64,000 bases of DNA, taken from Nocardioides humilatus (lineage in GTDB: Bacteria; Actinomycetota; Actinomycetes; Propionibacteriales; Nocardioidaceae). The notes under the pieces are model-generated. The model saw only the letters and a list, made by a program, of their open reading frames with translations. It did no database searches and had not been told where the DNA came from. The stretch lies in NCBI RefSeq assembly GCF_008373755.1, contig NZ_VUJV01000001.1, forward strand, positions 682,001 to 746,000, written 5' to 3'. Shown one piece after another: positions 34,247 to 48,976 of the stretch. How positions within the stretch are numbered: the stretch's first letter is position 1; the number at the start of each line of letters is the position of its first letter. The translations under genes were made by a program, and so were the position numbers.

Positions 34247-34708
34247 ATGATCGACATCTGGCACCGGATCGGCGCGGTCGCGCCGATCGACGAGGTCTAC
34301 AGCGCGATCGCGACGCCCGCCGGCGTTGCCGCGTGGTGGACGGGCGAGACCAGCGGCGACGGTGACCTCGGCACCCCCATCGAGGTGACGTTCCGTCGTG
34401 AGAACGGCGACCTGGTCGGCTCGATCGAATTCGAGGTCGAGGAGCTCGAGCCCGGCAAGCGCGTGGTGTGGCGATTCACCGGCGGACCCGAGGAGTGGCT
34501 GGGCACCCGTGCACAGTTCGAGCTGACCGAGGCCGACGGCGGCTTCACGATCCTCAACTTCGGCCACCTGGGCTGGGCCGAGGAGGTCGAGTTCCTCCAC
34601 CACTGCAGCACCAAGTGGGCGACCTACCTGCTGAGCCTCAAGCAGCTCGTCGAGACGGGCAGCGGGGCGCCGTCGCCGCGGGACGTCATGATCAGCGACT
34701 GGCACTGA
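34247..34708 (+). CDS. SRPBCC-family (AHSA1-like) protein, first of two
   Basis: START/Bet v1-like ligand-binding fold of 153 residues: WHRIGAVAPIDEVYSAIATPAGVAAWWTGET is the typical opening, then GSIEFEVEELEPGKRVVWRF and WATYLLSLKQLVETGSG in the C-terminal helix. Such proteins bind hydrophobic ligands or resemble the Aha1 C-terminal domain; function unknown. ATG 34247 has AGAGGA about 7 nt upstream, so this gene, unlike many here, is preceded by a leader. It heads an operon with a second SRPBCC gene and ArsR, under two palindromic operators. Confidence 0.85.
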   Translation: MIDIWHRIGAVAPIDEVYSAIATPAGVAAWWTGETSGDGDLGTPIEVTFRRENGDLVGSIEFEVEELEPGKRVVWRFTGGPEEWLGTRAQFELTEADGGFTILNFGHLGWAEEVEFLHHCSTKWATYLLSLKQLVETGSGAPSPRDVMISDWH

Positions 34709-34742
34709 AGCCATGTGCGCTCCGGGTGCCAGACTGACCGGC

Positions 34743-35203
34743 ATGGACGCTGGGGACTACGCGACGATCGAGCGGTCACTGCACATCGACGCCCCACCCG
34801 AGGTGGTCTTCGCCGTCATCAGCGACCCGGCGCACGTGCGCGAGTGGTGGGCCGACGACGCCGAGTTCGCGGAGGGCGAGCCGGGCTGGCTCGGGTTCGG
34901 CGACCTGGAGGCGGACGGGAAGCGGGTCAGCTTCCAGGTCGCCGACGCGGTGCCGCACCGGCTGTTCTCCTTCCGGTGGACCCACGAGGAGGGCGTGAAG
35001 CCCACACCCACCAACTCCAACCTGGTCGTCTTCGAGCTCGAGCCGGCCGGAGCAGGGACCCGCCTGGTGTTCAGCGAGGTCGGCTTCCGCGAGCGCGGCT
35101 GGAGCGAGGCGAAGGCGCGCGACGTCCACGCCGACCACACCAACGGCTGGGACCACTTCCTCGGACGCCTCGCCGACTACGCCGCCCGCACGGGTGCGGT
35201 CCG

Positions 35204-35207
<4 letters not shown>
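34743..35207 (+). CDS. SRPBCC-family (AHSA1-like) protein, second
   Basis: 154 residues: IERSLHIDAPPEVVFAVISDPAHVREWWADDAEF at the start, GKRVSFQVADAVPHRLFSFRW in the middle and NGWDHFLGRLADYAA in the C-terminal helix, the standard AHSA1/SRPBCC layout. It is only distantly similar to the preceding SRPBCC protein, so the pair is not a recent duplication. ATG 34743 has CAGACT 7 nt upstream, so an internal leaderless promoter is possible. The stop codon overlaps the ArsR start (ATGA), the common SRPBCC-ArsR pairing in actinobacteria. Confidence 0.88.
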
Positions 35208-37902
<2,695 letters not shown>

Positions 37903-37906
<4 letters not shown>

Positions 37907-38456
37907 CGCAGCACCCCGAGGAGTGCGGCGACGACGCGCGCGGGCTCGGCGGACCGCATGACCTCGCCCATGACGGCGACCCCGCACGCCCCGGCCTCGA
38001 CCGCCGCCGCCGCGTTGGCGGGGGTGACGCCGCCGAGTGCGTAGGTGGGCAGGGGCAGGTCGTCGTACTCACTGATGGGGAGGGGCGGGCCGTAGCCCGG
38101 CTTGCTCACGCTCGTGGAGTACGGCGACAGCGTCGCCCAGCTCGCCCCGCCCTCCGCCGCGCGGGCGACCTGGGCCCGGTCGTGGCACGAGCGCCCGAAC
38201 CGGCCGTCCACGCGGGGCTGGTCGGCCGCCAGGTGGGTGGCATGCGCGGCCGGATCGGGGATGCGCGAGGTGATCACGGTGAGCCCGGGCAGTGCCGCCA
38301 GACCGGCCACCAGTGCCTGCCGTCGTTCGGGGGCGAGGTCGTGCTCGCGCACGACGACCGCCTCGAGCCCGGCGTCGACGCACTCGGAGATCGTCCGGAG
38401 GAGACCACGCCCCAGCCGCAGCTGGGCCCGGTCGGTGAGCACCAACAGCGGGGTCA

Positions 38457-38457
<1 letters not shown>
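37903..38457 (-). CDS. tenI: ThiE/TenI-family protein, probable thiazole tautomerase
   Basis: 184-residue TIM-barrel protein related to ThiE but degenerate: the ThiE NDR...ADGVHL block is replaced by [17 protein letters not shown]. It keeps [35 protein letters not shown] and [26 protein letters not shown]. The His in GRSCHD aligns with the His important in B. subtilis TenI. Because a standard ThiE is encoded at 40376-40993 and this gene follows thiG, a thiazole-tautomerase role fits best (inference). The start shares a base with the thiG stop (TGATG); the stop overlaps thiD. Confidence 0.78.
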
Positions 38458-40371
<1,914 letters not shown>

Positions 40372-40375
40372 GACC

Positions 40376-40993
40376 TCAACCACCGATGGCCGCGACCAGC
40401 TCCTTCGCTGCACCCACCGGATCCGGATGTCGCCAGATACCGCCGATGACGGCCACGCCGAACGCGCCGGCGGCGACCACCGCCGCGACCCGCGCTGCAT
40501 CGATGCCGCCGATCGCGACGAGCGGGATCACCCCAACCGCCGGCGTGAGTGCCTCGGGCCCGAGCGGTGAGGGCACGCCGGCCTTGCTCGTGGTGGCGAA
40601 GACCGGACCGAACCCGGCGTAGTCGGCCCCGTCGCCTGCTGCGCGCAGGACCTCCGCGCGGGACCGGCAGGTCGCACCGATCAGCAGGTCAGGCGCGACC
40701 CGGCGCGCTTCGGCGACCGGCAGGTCGGACGCACCGAGGTGCACCCCGTCGGCGCCCACGGCGAGAGCGACGTCGAGCCGGTCGTTGACCAGCACCCGCG
40801 CGTCGGTGAAGGCAACGGCCCCGAGCACGCGTTCGGTCAGCGCGCAGAGTGCACGGCCGCCGTACGTCTTGGCGCGCACCTGGAACCCGTCGACCCCGAC
40901 CTCCGCCAACGCAGGCAGCAAGGTGAGGTCGTCGCGCTCGGAGACCAGGCAGGTCAGGCGCGGCACGCGGTCCAGGTGATCGACACGGCCCAT
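40376..40993 (-). CDS. thiE: Thiamine-phosphate synthase ThiE
   Basis: Couples the pyrimidine pyrophosphate and thiazole phosphate to thiamine phosphate. Complete motifs: FQVRAKTYGG, VLVNDRLDVALAVGADGVHLGASDLPV, ATCRSRAEVLRAAGDGADYAGFGPVFATTSKAG, VAIGGI and FGVAVIGGI. 205 residues. ATG 40993 has AGGAG 7 nt upstream (41001-41005), which lies just downstream of the TPP aptamer, so the riboswitch probably acts by hiding this site. First gene of the operon thiE-thiO-thiS-thiG-tenI-thiD-thiC. Confidence 0.94.
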   Translation of the reverse strand: MGRVDHLDRVPRLTCLVSERDDLTLLPALAEVGVDGFQVRAKTYGGRALCALTERVLGAVAFTDARVLVNDRLDVALAVGADGVHLGASDLPVAEARRVAPDLLIGATCRSRAEVLRAAGDGADYAGFGPVFATTSKAGVPSPLGPEALTPAVGVIPLVAIGGIDAARVAAVVAAGAFGVAVIGGIWRHPDPVGAAKELVAAIGG

Positions 40994-41008
40994 GGGGCTG
41001 CTCCTTCG

Positions 41009-41094
41009 CTTCCTGCGCCGGCATGACCCGGATCAGGTTCGACGGTCGGAGCGGCTCCAGCTCCCTCTCAGCCCGCTGCCGCGGACTCCCGTGC
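41009..41094 (-). promoter_or_regulatory. TPP riboswitch (THI box)
   Basis: On the minus strand the order is GGGAG (41090-41086), GCTGAGAGG (THI-box core, 41072-41064), then GACCGTC and GAACCTGATCCGGGTCATGC, with CCGGCG and GGAAGC closing the stem. This is the canonical TPP aptamer. It precedes thiE with its SD at 41005-41001, so translational control is likely. The first 27 nt lie in the 3' end of the upstream flavoprotein gene, and the UGA of CUGAGA is that gene's stop codon. Confidence 0.95.
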
Positions 41095-42171
41095 TTGATG
41101 AGTGGGGTCACCGTAGCCCACGCCCAGATAGCGGCGTACGGCGGTCGCCGCGGCCCGGCCCGCCCGGTTGCCGCCGATCGTGCTCGCCGAGGGGCCGTAG
41201 CCGACGAGCTGGACCCGCCGGTCGGCGACGGCGGTGACGGCGGTCTGCACGTCCTTGCCGATGCTCTCGAGCGCGATGCCGCCGAGCGGGCTGCGCAGGT
41301 GAAGGGGCGCCAGATGGGTCACGGCAGGCCGGAAGCCAGTGGCCCAGAGGATGACGTCGACCGCCTCGAAGGAACCGTCCGCCCACCGCACGCCATCGGG
41401 CTCGATCCGCGCGAACATCGGCCGACGGGCGTCGTAGACCCCGAGCCGGGCAGCCTCCTGCTCCTGCGGCCGCAGTCCCAGCCCGGTCACGCTCACGACG
41501 CTGGCGGGCGGCAGCCCCGCCGCCACGCGCTGCTGCACCAGGGTGATCGCATCCCGGCCCGCGTGCTCACCCCACTCCTGGCGCCAGACCGGCGGGCGAC
41601 GGGTCACCCACACGACGTCGGTGAGTGGCGCGAGCTCGCCGAGGAACTGCACGGCTGAGGCGCCACCACCGACGACAAGCACCCGCTTGCCGACGAAGTG
41701 CTCCGGTCCGGGGTAGTCGACCGTGTGCAGCTGCTCGCCGAGGAACGTCTCCGCTCCCGGGTACGACGGCACGAACGGTCGGGTCCAGGTGCCGGTCGCA
41801 TTGATGAGGGTGCGCGTGGTCCAGGAGCGCTCGCCGGCACGGACCACGAGCAGGTCGCCGGCTTTGTCGACGCGGTCGACGCGGACCGGCCGGACGACCG
41901 GCAGCGCGTGCGCGCGCTCGTAGTCGCCGAACCAGCCGGGGATGACGTTGTTGGCGCGGTCGCGACCACGGCCGGGCGCGGGCGAGTCGGGCAGGTCGGC
42001 CACGCCGTGGACGTCGTCCATCGAGAGCGAGTCCCACCGGTGCTGCCAGGCACCGCCGGGCGTCGGGTTGGCATCGAGCACCACGTGGTCGATGCCCAGG
42101 CGACGCAGGTGGAAGGACGCGGACAGACCCGCTTGGCCTGCTCCGATCACCACGGCGTCGTACACGTGCAT
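41068..42171 (-). CDS. Flavin-dependent monooxygenase-like FAD/NAD(P) oxidoreductase
   Basis: FAD site [36 protein letters not shown] site [23 protein letters not shown] and the ATG motif [19 protein letters not shown]. 367 residues, the size of CzcO/YdhS-type flavoproteins (often near metal or organic-acid genes). The FMO fingerprint FxGxxxHxxxY is partly kept as [26 protein letters not shown]. Substrate unknown. The C-terminus [16 protein letters not shown] is read from the TPP aptamer, with the stop in its CUGAGA. It starts at ATG 42171, divergent from fumarase across 64 bp. Confidence 0.86.
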   Translation of the reverse strand: MHVYDAVVIGAGQAGLSASFHLRRLGIDHVVLDANPTPGGAWQHRWDSLSMDDVHGVADLPDSPAPGRGRDRANNVIPGWFGDYERAHALPVVRPVRVDRVDKAGDLLVVRAGERSWTTRTLINATGTWTRPFVPSYPGAETFLGEQLHTVDYPGPEHFVGKRVLVVGGGASAVQFLGELAPLTDVVWVTRRPPVWRQEWGEHAGRDAITLVQQRVAAGLPPASVVSVTGLGLRPQEQEAARLGVYDARRPMFARIEPDGVRWADGSFEAVDVILWATGFRPAVTHLAPLHLRSPLGGIALESIGKDVQTAVTAVADRRVQLVGYGPSASTIGGNRAGRAAATAVRRYLGVGYGDPTHQARESAAAG

Positions 42172-42235
42172 GACATGTCAACCAATCCCGGACGCGGCGT
42201 ATGCCCGCCGAGCCGCACGCGTATCCTCAGACACC

Positions 42236-43921
<1,686 letters not shown>

Positions 43922-43998
43922 CGCTCACCACACCGGGAACCTCACCCGCAGCGGGCCCGTTGGGCAAGGAGAAGCACCCGACCCCCGAGGAGAACCCG

Positions 43999-44271
43999 AT
44001 GCGCTGCCCGATCGACGAGACCACGCTGGTGATGAGCGAGCGGAGCGGGATCGAGATCGACTACTGCCCGCAGTGCCGCGGCGTGTGGCTGGACCGCGGT
44101 GAGCTCGACAAGCTCGTCGAGCGGTCGATCTCGATGCCCCCGCCGGCGCCTGCGGCGCAGCAGCAGTACGACCGCTACGAGGAACGCCGACCCCAGCAGC
44201 CCTACCCGACCCAGCAGGGTTACCCCAAGAAGAAGAAGCGGGAGAGCTGGCTCAGCGAGCTGTTCGACTGA
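43999..44271 (+). CDS. TFIIB-type zinc-ribbon protein
   Basis: Small protein of 90 residues. MRCPIDETTLVMSERSGIEIDYCPQCRGVWLDRGELDKLVE is a complete zf-TFIIB domain: one Cys at residue 3 and CPQC further on, followed by the GVWLDRGEL signature. The C-terminal half is a disordered Gln/Pro/Tyr tail ending KKKKRESWLSELFD. Function unknown; may bind nucleic acid or membrane surfaces. ATG 43999 has GAGGAG 6-8 nt upstream (43986-43991). It lies 77 nt after the fumarase gene and could be co-transcribed. Confidence 0.88.
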   Translation: MRCPIDETTLVMSERSGIEIDYCPQCRGVWLDRGELDKLVERSISMPPPAPAAQQQYDRYEERRPQQPYPTQQGYPKKKKRESWLSELFD

Positions 44272-44307
44272 TCCCGCGGCGCTCCACGTGGTGCCATGCT
44301 GTGCGGC

Positions 44308-45282
44308 GTGGCACTTCACGACGAGCTGGCCGAGCTCCGCATGACGGTCGGACCGCAGGTGTTCGACGACCCGGTGTCCTTCCGAGCCGCCTTCGACGAC
44401 TTCGTCCCGGAGGGCTCGGCGACCACCGGCGAGGTGAGCCTGCTGGTGGGCGCGATCGCGACCGGTGCGGTGCAGCGGTTGCGCGACCAGCTCGCCCTCG
44501 GCGCGGACCCGGCGACCTCGATCGCGAGCCAGGGCGACAACCTCGCGCGCGATCGGGGGACGAGCGAGTCCGACGGAGCTCGCTGGGCGGTCTCGGTCCT
44601 CGCTCACGCGATCGGGGTGATCCCGGCCGACATGGTGCCGACCCGGCCGGCGACGTTCCCGTCCTCGCTCGACCGTCCCGACTCGATCGATCCCGGGCCG
44701 ACGCAGACCATCCCGGACGACGCGACGGTCCCGCGGCCTCCGGATCCGATCGCGCCGCCGCCCCCTCCGCCTCCGCCCACGGCCGCGCCACCTTCTGCAG
44801 CTGCGCGGCGCGGGATCAGCCCGGTGCTGGTCGGCGTGGTCGCCACGCTCGCGATCGTCGCCGTCTCCTCGATCGCGCTGCTCCTCCTGCGCGACGACGA
44901 CAAGGACTCGCCGGCCGACGACCACCCGAACTCCACCAGCGCCTCAGGCTCTGAGGAGGTGCTCGGCGAGATCACCGTCACCGACGGCGACAAGGAGGTC
45001 CGGGTCCAGCTCGTCCACGAAGGCACCGAGGCTTCACTCGTCCTGCTGGCCGACCACGACGGCAGCGCCGAGGAGGTCGACCGGATCCCGGCCGGCTGCC
45101 CCTACCTCGAGACCGCCTACGACGCCGGGATCCAGAACCAGAACGGCCAGGACATCTACTGGGGCTGGCAGAACACCGGCACCGCGGGCTTCGGCGCCTA
45201 CGGTCAGGTGCAGGTGGCCGACGAGGTCCTGGTCAACTTCGCGGACCCCGACGCCGAGCCGGTCTGCCCGGGCGTGGAGTAG
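44308..45282 (+). CDS. Uncharacterised single-pass membrane protein with Pro-rich linker
   Basis: Not recognised. Three parts: a helical cytoplasmic domain (1-105, ALHDELAELRMTVGPQVFDDPVSFRAAFDDFVPEGS), a disordered linker with an uninterrupted run of eight Pro (PPPPPPPP) up to about residue 165, a transmembrane helix (ISPVLVGVVATLAIVAVSSIALLLL), and an outer domain with two Cys (AGCPYLE, EPVCPGVE). GTG 44308 is preferred to ATG 44296 because CATGCT lies 7 nt upstream. 324 residues. The N-terminal domain could be a short interaction module; I cannot name it. It is followed by a secreted protein on the same strand. Confidence 0.65.
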   Translation: MALHDELAELRMTVGPQVFDDPVSFRAAFDDFVPEGSATTGEVSLLVGAIATGAVQRLRDQLALGADPATSIASQGDNLARDRGTSESDGARWAVSVLAHAIGVIPADMVPTRPATFPSSLDRPDSIDPGPTQTIPDDATVPRPPDPIAPPPPPPPPTAAPPSAAARRGISPVLVGVVATLAIVAVSSIALLLLRDDDKDSPADDHPNSTSASGSEEVLGEITVTDGDKEVRVQLVHEGTEASLVLLADHDGSAEEVDRIPAGCPYLETAYDAGIQNQNGQDIYWGWQNTGTAGFGAYGQVQVADEVLVNFADPDAEPVCPGVE

Positions 45283-45371
45283 CGGCAGCGCCGTTGACAC
45301 CCGGCGAGCGCGCGTTCACCCTGGGGGCTCTCCCTCCTCCGCTCGGGCGGCCGTCGCGAAAGGCTGACCTC

Positions 45372-45818
45372 GTGAGTCGATCCGTCCCTGCTGCTGCCAC
45401 TGCCCTGCTCGCGCTGGCCCTGGTCGCGCCACCCGTCGCCACCGCCGAGGCCGCCCGGCCCGCCGCTCCCCGCGCGGACCGAGCCGTGGCACCGCTGACC
45501 AACCTCGTGGTGAAGACCGTGCAGATCGGCGGGCGGAAGGTGCGCTTCACCCTCTCGATCAACGACCGGGAGAGGGCGTTCGTCCAGATGAAGCTCCGCC
45601 GCGACGGGCACTGGAGGACGGTCGCGAGCGACCGCACCGAGTGCTCCTACTACGACGGCAGCCACGACCCGGCACTCGAGGTGCAGAAACCGACCAAGCA
45701 GGTGCTGGTCGGTTGGGACGGGCCAGGCGACGACCACACTGACGAGTACGGCGGCTACAGCGTGCATGACAAAACGATCGACATGTTCGGCTCCGAGTTC
45801 TGCACGGCCGCCGGCTGA
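45372..45818 (+). CDS. Small secreted protein of unknown function
   Basis: 148 residues with a clear Sec signal peptide ([26 protein letters not shown], cleavage near residue 27). The mature part is about 120 residues, rich in Asp/Arg/Gly, with two Cys (ECSYYDGSH and FCTAAG) likely forming a disulfide. No family recognised. GTG 45372 is chosen because the signal peptide starts there; an upstream ATG at 45294 would add a non-hydrophobic stretch. It sits between two genes of the same strand and 46 nt before fumC. Confidence 0.7.
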   Translation: MSRSVPAAATALLALALVAPPVATAEAARPAAPRADRAVAPLTNLVVKTVQIGGRKVRFTLSINDRERAFVQMKLRRDGHWRTVASDRTECSYYDGSHDPALEVQKPTKQVLVGWDGPGDDHTDEYGGYSVHDKTIDMFGSEFCTAAG

Positions 45819-45864
45819 CGCTGACTGCTCCTCTCGCTCCGGTGCGCTCAGTAGTGTCGGAGGC

Positions 45865-47253
45865 ATGAGCGACTCCGACTTCCGCGTCGAGCACGACTCC
45901 ATGGGCGAGGTCCGGGTGCCCGCTGCCGCGCTGTGGAAGGCGCAGACGCAGCGCGCGGTCGAGAACTTCCCCATCAGCGGGACACCGATCGAACCGGCGC
46001 TCATCCACGCGCTGGGCGAGGTCAAGGCCGCTGCCGCCGCGGCCAACGGTCGCCTCGGTGTGCTGCCCGCCGACGTCGCCGACGCGATCGCGGCGGCCGC
46101 GCGGGAGGTTGCCGACGGTCGCCACGACGACCAGTTCCCGATCGACGTCTTCCAGACCGGTTCGGGCACCAGCTCCAACATGAACGCCAACGAGGTCATC
46201 GCAAGCCTCGCCGGGCTGGGCGGCATCGACGTCCACCCCAACGACCACGTCAACGCCAGCCAGTCCAGCAACGACGTCTTCCCGACGGCCATCCATGTGG
46301 CCGCGGCGCTCGCCGTCGTCGCGGACCTCGAACCCGCGCTCGACGTGCTCGCGACCAGCCTCGAGGCGAAGGCCACCGAGTTCGCCGGCCTGGTGAAGTC
46401 GGGCCGCACCCACCTGATGGATGCCACGCCGGTGACGTTGGGCCAAGAGCTCGGCGGCTACGCCGCCACCATCAGGTACGGCGTCGAGCGGCTCGACGCC
46501 GTGCTGCCGCGGGTGCGCGAGCTGCCGCTCGGCGGCACCGCCGTCGGCACCGGCATCAACACCCCTGAGGGGTTCCCGACCGCCGCCATCGAGGCGCTGT
46601 CCGCGGCGACCGACCAGCCGTTCACCGAGGCGCGCAACCACTTCGAGGCGCAGGGCACCCGCGACTCCCTGGTGGAGCTGAGCGGCGTGCTGAAGACGAT
46701 CGCCGTCGGCCTGACGAAGATCTGCAACGACCTGCGCTGGCTGGGCTCCGGGCCGACGACCGGCCTCGCCGAGATCCACCTGCCCGACCTGCAGCCGGGG
46801 TCGTCGATCATGCCGGGCAAGGTCAACCCGGTGCTGCCTGAGGCGACCTTGATGGTCTGCATGCAGGTCATCGGCAACGACGCCGCCGCGACCGCGGCAG
46901 GCGCGAGCGGCAGTTTCGAGCTCAACGTCGCCATGCCGGTGCTCGCCCGCAACGTGCTCGAGTCGATCCGCCTGCTCTCGACGGCGACCCGCACCCTCGC
47001 CACCCGGTGCGTGGACGGGATCACCGCCGACGCCGACCGGATGCGCCGCTACGCCGAGTCGTCACCCTCGGTCGTGACGCCCCTCAACCGCTACCTCGGC
47101 TACGAGTCCGCTGCGAAGATCGCGAAGCAGGCCCTGGCCGATGGCGCGACGATCCGGGAGACCGTGCTCGCCCTCGGCTATGTCGACCGCGGCGAGATCA
47201 CCCTCGAGCAGCTCGACGCCGCCCTCGACGTCGAGTCGATGACCCACCCCTGA
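45865..47253 (+). CDS. fumC: Class II fumarate hydratase FumC
   Basis: Iron-independent, stable fumarase. 462 residues: [54 protein letters not shown], the catalytic His region [21 protein letters not shown], and the superfamily signature [26 protein letters not shown] holds the mobile loop with the active-site serine. ATG 45865 has TAGTGT 7 nt upstream (45852-45857). It is convergent with the HIT gene, 1 nt apart. Together with the class I enzyme at 42236 the cell has two non-homologous fumarases in one neighbourhood. Confidence 0.96.
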   Translation: MSDSDFRVEHDSMGEVRVPAAALWKAQTQRAVENFPISGTPIEPALIHALGEVKAAAAAANGRLGVLPADVADAIAAAAREVADGRHDDQFPIDVFQTGSGTSSNMNANEVIASLAGLGGIDVHPNDHVNASQSSNDVFPTAIHVAAALAVVADLEPALDVLATSLEAKATEFAGLVKSGRTHLMDATPVTLGQELGGYAATIRYGVERLDAVLPRVRELPLGGTAVGTGINTPEGFPTAAIEALSAATDQPFTEARNHFEAQGTRDSLVELSGVLKTIAVGLTKICNDLRWLGSGPTTGLAEIHLPDLQPGSSIMPGKVNPVLPEATLMVCMQVIGNDAAATAAGASGSFELNVAMPVLARNVLESIRLLSTATRTLATRCVDGITADADRMRRYAESSPSVVTPLNRYLGYESAAKIAKQALADGATIRETVLALGYVDRGEITLEQLDAALDVESMTHP

Positions 47254-47254
47254 T

Positions 47255-47758
47255 TCAGCCCGGGCGAGCCGCGAGGAGCTGGCGGTCGATCTCCACTCCG
47301 AGCAGCTCCCGCAGACCGTCGTGCTCGGGACCGAGCGGGCAGCTGCCCGGATCGGTCATCAGCTTGGTCCAGTGGTGCAGCGCCGCCGGCCACCCGACGA
47401 TCTCCGCCGGCTCCCAGTCGTAGCGAGGCGTCACGTGGGCGTGCAGGAAGGCGTCGGTGTTTCCTTGGATCTCCAGGTTGATCCGACGGAACTGCGGATC
47501 TCGAGCGGAGCAGACCGCGGTGACGGCACGCCCGAGGATCGCCATGTCCTCGAGGAAGAGCAGCTGCCGCTCGGGCGGGAGGTCGGCGAGCTGGTCGGCA
47601 CCCGGGGTGTCGGTGATCAGGACGCAGTAGCCCGGGAGGTGCTGCACGTCGCCGATCACGGCGAAGCCGGCCCGCATCCGCCGCAGCACCGTCGGGTTGG
47701 TGCCGGCCAGGGCGCTGCCGACGCGATCGGCGCGGAAGTCCGCGCCCTCGGTCGCCAC
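47255..47758 (-). CDS. HIT-family nucleotide hydrolase/transferase-like protein
   Basis: 167 residues. The active-site histidine triad appears in the short form NTDAFLHAHVTPRYDWEP (HxHxxP), one residue less than the classical HxHxH. GYCVLITDTPGADQLADLPPERQLLFLEDMAILGRAV is the upstream core of the HIT fold. Typical substrates are dinucleoside polyphosphates or nucleotide amidates. GTG 47758 is the probable start. It follows the GlsB-like gene by 5 nt on the same strand and is convergent with fumC. Confidence 0.8.
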   Translation of the reverse strand: MATEGADFRADRVGSALAGTNPTVLRRMRAGFAVIGDVQHLPGYCVLITDTPGADQLADLPPERQLLFLEDMAILGRAVTAVCSARDPQFRRINLEIQGNTDAFLHAHVTPRYDWEPAEIVGWPAALHHWTKLMTDPGSCPLGPEHDGLRELLGVEIDRQLLAARPG

Positions 47759-47763
47759 CCGGG

Positions 47764-48081
47764 TCAGGAGCTGCTGCGACCGGTCACGGTCGCCGCGATC
47801 ATGACAGTGACGGCGGCGACGCCGACCTGCCAGAGGTGCCGGACCCAGTCGATGCCGTTGGTCGCGTTGGTCGCCGACGCCGCGTGACCGTCGAACCGCC
47901 CGTTGTTGTCACCGAACAGCGCCCAGTAGAGGTAGCTGCCGACGATCATGCCGACGATGCCGCAGCCGACCGTGAGCCAGAACGGGATCTTGTCGCGGTC
48001 GCCCGGGGCGACGGCTCTGCCGAGAAGTCCGATGACGGTGCCGCCGATGAGGGTGACGATGATCAACCAGAGGATGCCCAT
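47764..48081 (-). CDS. GlsB/YeaQ-type membrane protein
   Basis: 105 residues. The first 55 residues match the GlsB/YeaQ/YmgE stress-response family: MGILWLIIVTLIGGTVIGLLGRAVAPGDRDKIPFWLTVGCGIVGMIVGSYLYWALFG, two transmembrane segments separated by the conserved GxxGRAVxPG loop. A third hydrophobic segment (WQVGVAAVTVMIAATVTG) closes the protein. Physiological role unknown. Start ATG 48081. It is followed 5 nt later by the HIT gene, so they probably share a transcript. Confidence 0.87.
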   Translation of the reverse strand: MGILWLIIVTLIGGTVIGLLGRAVAPGDRDKIPFWLTVGCGIVGMIVGSYLYWALFGDNNGRFDGHAASATNATNGIDWVRHLWQVGVAAVTVMIAATVTGRSSS

Positions 48082-48116
48082 GGTCGTCTGTTACCCAGCC
48101 GCCCGTGCGACCAACC

Positions 48117-48803
48117 TCAGTACCAGCCGTGACCCTGCGAGTGGCCCCAGGCGCTGCACGGGCTGCCGTAGCGGTCCTGGATGTAGCCCAGGCCCCACTT
48201 GATCTGCGTGACCGGGTTGGAGTACCAGTCCGCGCCCACCGAGGCCATCTTCGAGCCGGGCAGCGACTGCGGGATGCCGTGGGCACCGGAAGACGGATTG
48301 TGGGCGAGCGGGTTCCAGTTGGACTCGCGGGTCCACAGGAGGTCGAGACAGCCGAACTGGTCCTGGCTCCAGCCGTAGTCGCCGAGCAGCGCGCGGGCGA
48401 TGTCGTGGGGGTCGGACTCCGACAGGGTCTCGGACTCGGTGACGGCCGACGCCTGGGTCGGTGCCATCACGGCCTGCTTGGTCGGGTCAGCCGCGCCGCG
48501 GTGGTCGCTGCGCGAGACGACGGGGAGCCGCTTCGGGGCAGCGGCCAGGTCGGCCTGCGCCCGGAGCTCGCCGACGGTGTTGTCGAGGTCAGCGGCCAGA
48601 CCGGGCTGCGCCGCGTCGGTCTTGCCGAGGAGCCCACCGCCGATCGTGATGCCGGTGACGGCCATGGCGACGCCTGAGAGCACGACGGTGTTGCGGACGG
48701 CGCGCTTCGGAGCCTCTGCGAGGTGAGCGTGCTTGGGGTTGCCGCGGTGCTTGGGGACAGGCTTCGCGTGTTTCGACAAGGGCACGATTTCCGTGTGCGG
48801 CAA
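48117..48803 (-). CDS. Secreted lytic transglycosylase-like cell-wall protein
   Basis: C-terminal domain (about 135-228): LLGDYGWSQDQFGCLDLLWTRESNWNPLAHNPSSGAHGIPQSLPGSKMASVGADWYSNPVTQIKWGLGYI, a lysozyme-like fold in which the Glu of RESNWNP is the probable catalytic acid. It ends YGSPCSAWGHSQGHGWY, as in actinobacterial transglycosylase-like proteins. An N-terminal basic stretch and a hydrophobic helix (VVLSGVAMAVTGITIGGGLLG) suggest a signal anchor. Probably cleaves peptidoglycan during growth. The start is uncertain: TTG 48803 or GTG 48785. A strong hairpin (48916-48953) lies upstream. Confidence 0.8.
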   Translation of the reverse strand: MPHTEIVPLSKHAKPVPKHRGNPKHAHLAEAPKRAVRNTVVLSGVAMAVTGITIGGGLLGKTDAAQPGLAADLDNTVGELRAQADLAAAPKRLPVVSRSDHRGAADPTKQAVMAPTQASAVTESETLSESDPHDIARALLGDYGWSQDQFGCLDLLWTRESNWNPLAHNPSSGAHGIPQSLPGSKMASVGADWYSNPVTQIKWGLGYIQDRYGSPCSAWGHSQGHGWY

Positions 48804-48915
48804 CAGGACGGCTGCCTTCCGAGCGACGTGCGATCTTGATCACACGCCAAGGCAACCCCGCACACGATGCCTGACTTCACGACCGGTCGCAAACCGAAGC
48901 GCCCAGGACGTGGCA

Positions 48916-48953
48916 GCGGGTGTGATCCCTTTCATCACAGGGATCACACCCGC
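48916..48953. terminator. Perfect hairpin after the PIN-PhoH gene
   Basis: Arms GCGGGTGTGATCCCT (48916-48930) and AGGGATCACACCCGC (48939-48953) pair at all 15 positions around an 8-nt loop. It lies 23 nt downstream of the PhoH stop on the minus strand and 112 nt upstream of the lytic protein. No U-tract follows. It may terminate the PhoH transcript or belong to the palindromic repeats seen elsewhere in the window. Confidence 0.75.
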
Positions 48954-48976
48954 CACACAGGTCTCGCTATCGACCC

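Noticed and set aside
48804-48976. Possible c-di-AMP (ydaO) riboswitch upstream of the lytic protein
   Set aside because: Such riboswitches often precede actinobacterial resuscitation or lytic genes, but none of the conserved core blocks is visible here; only the 48916-48953 hairpin is.
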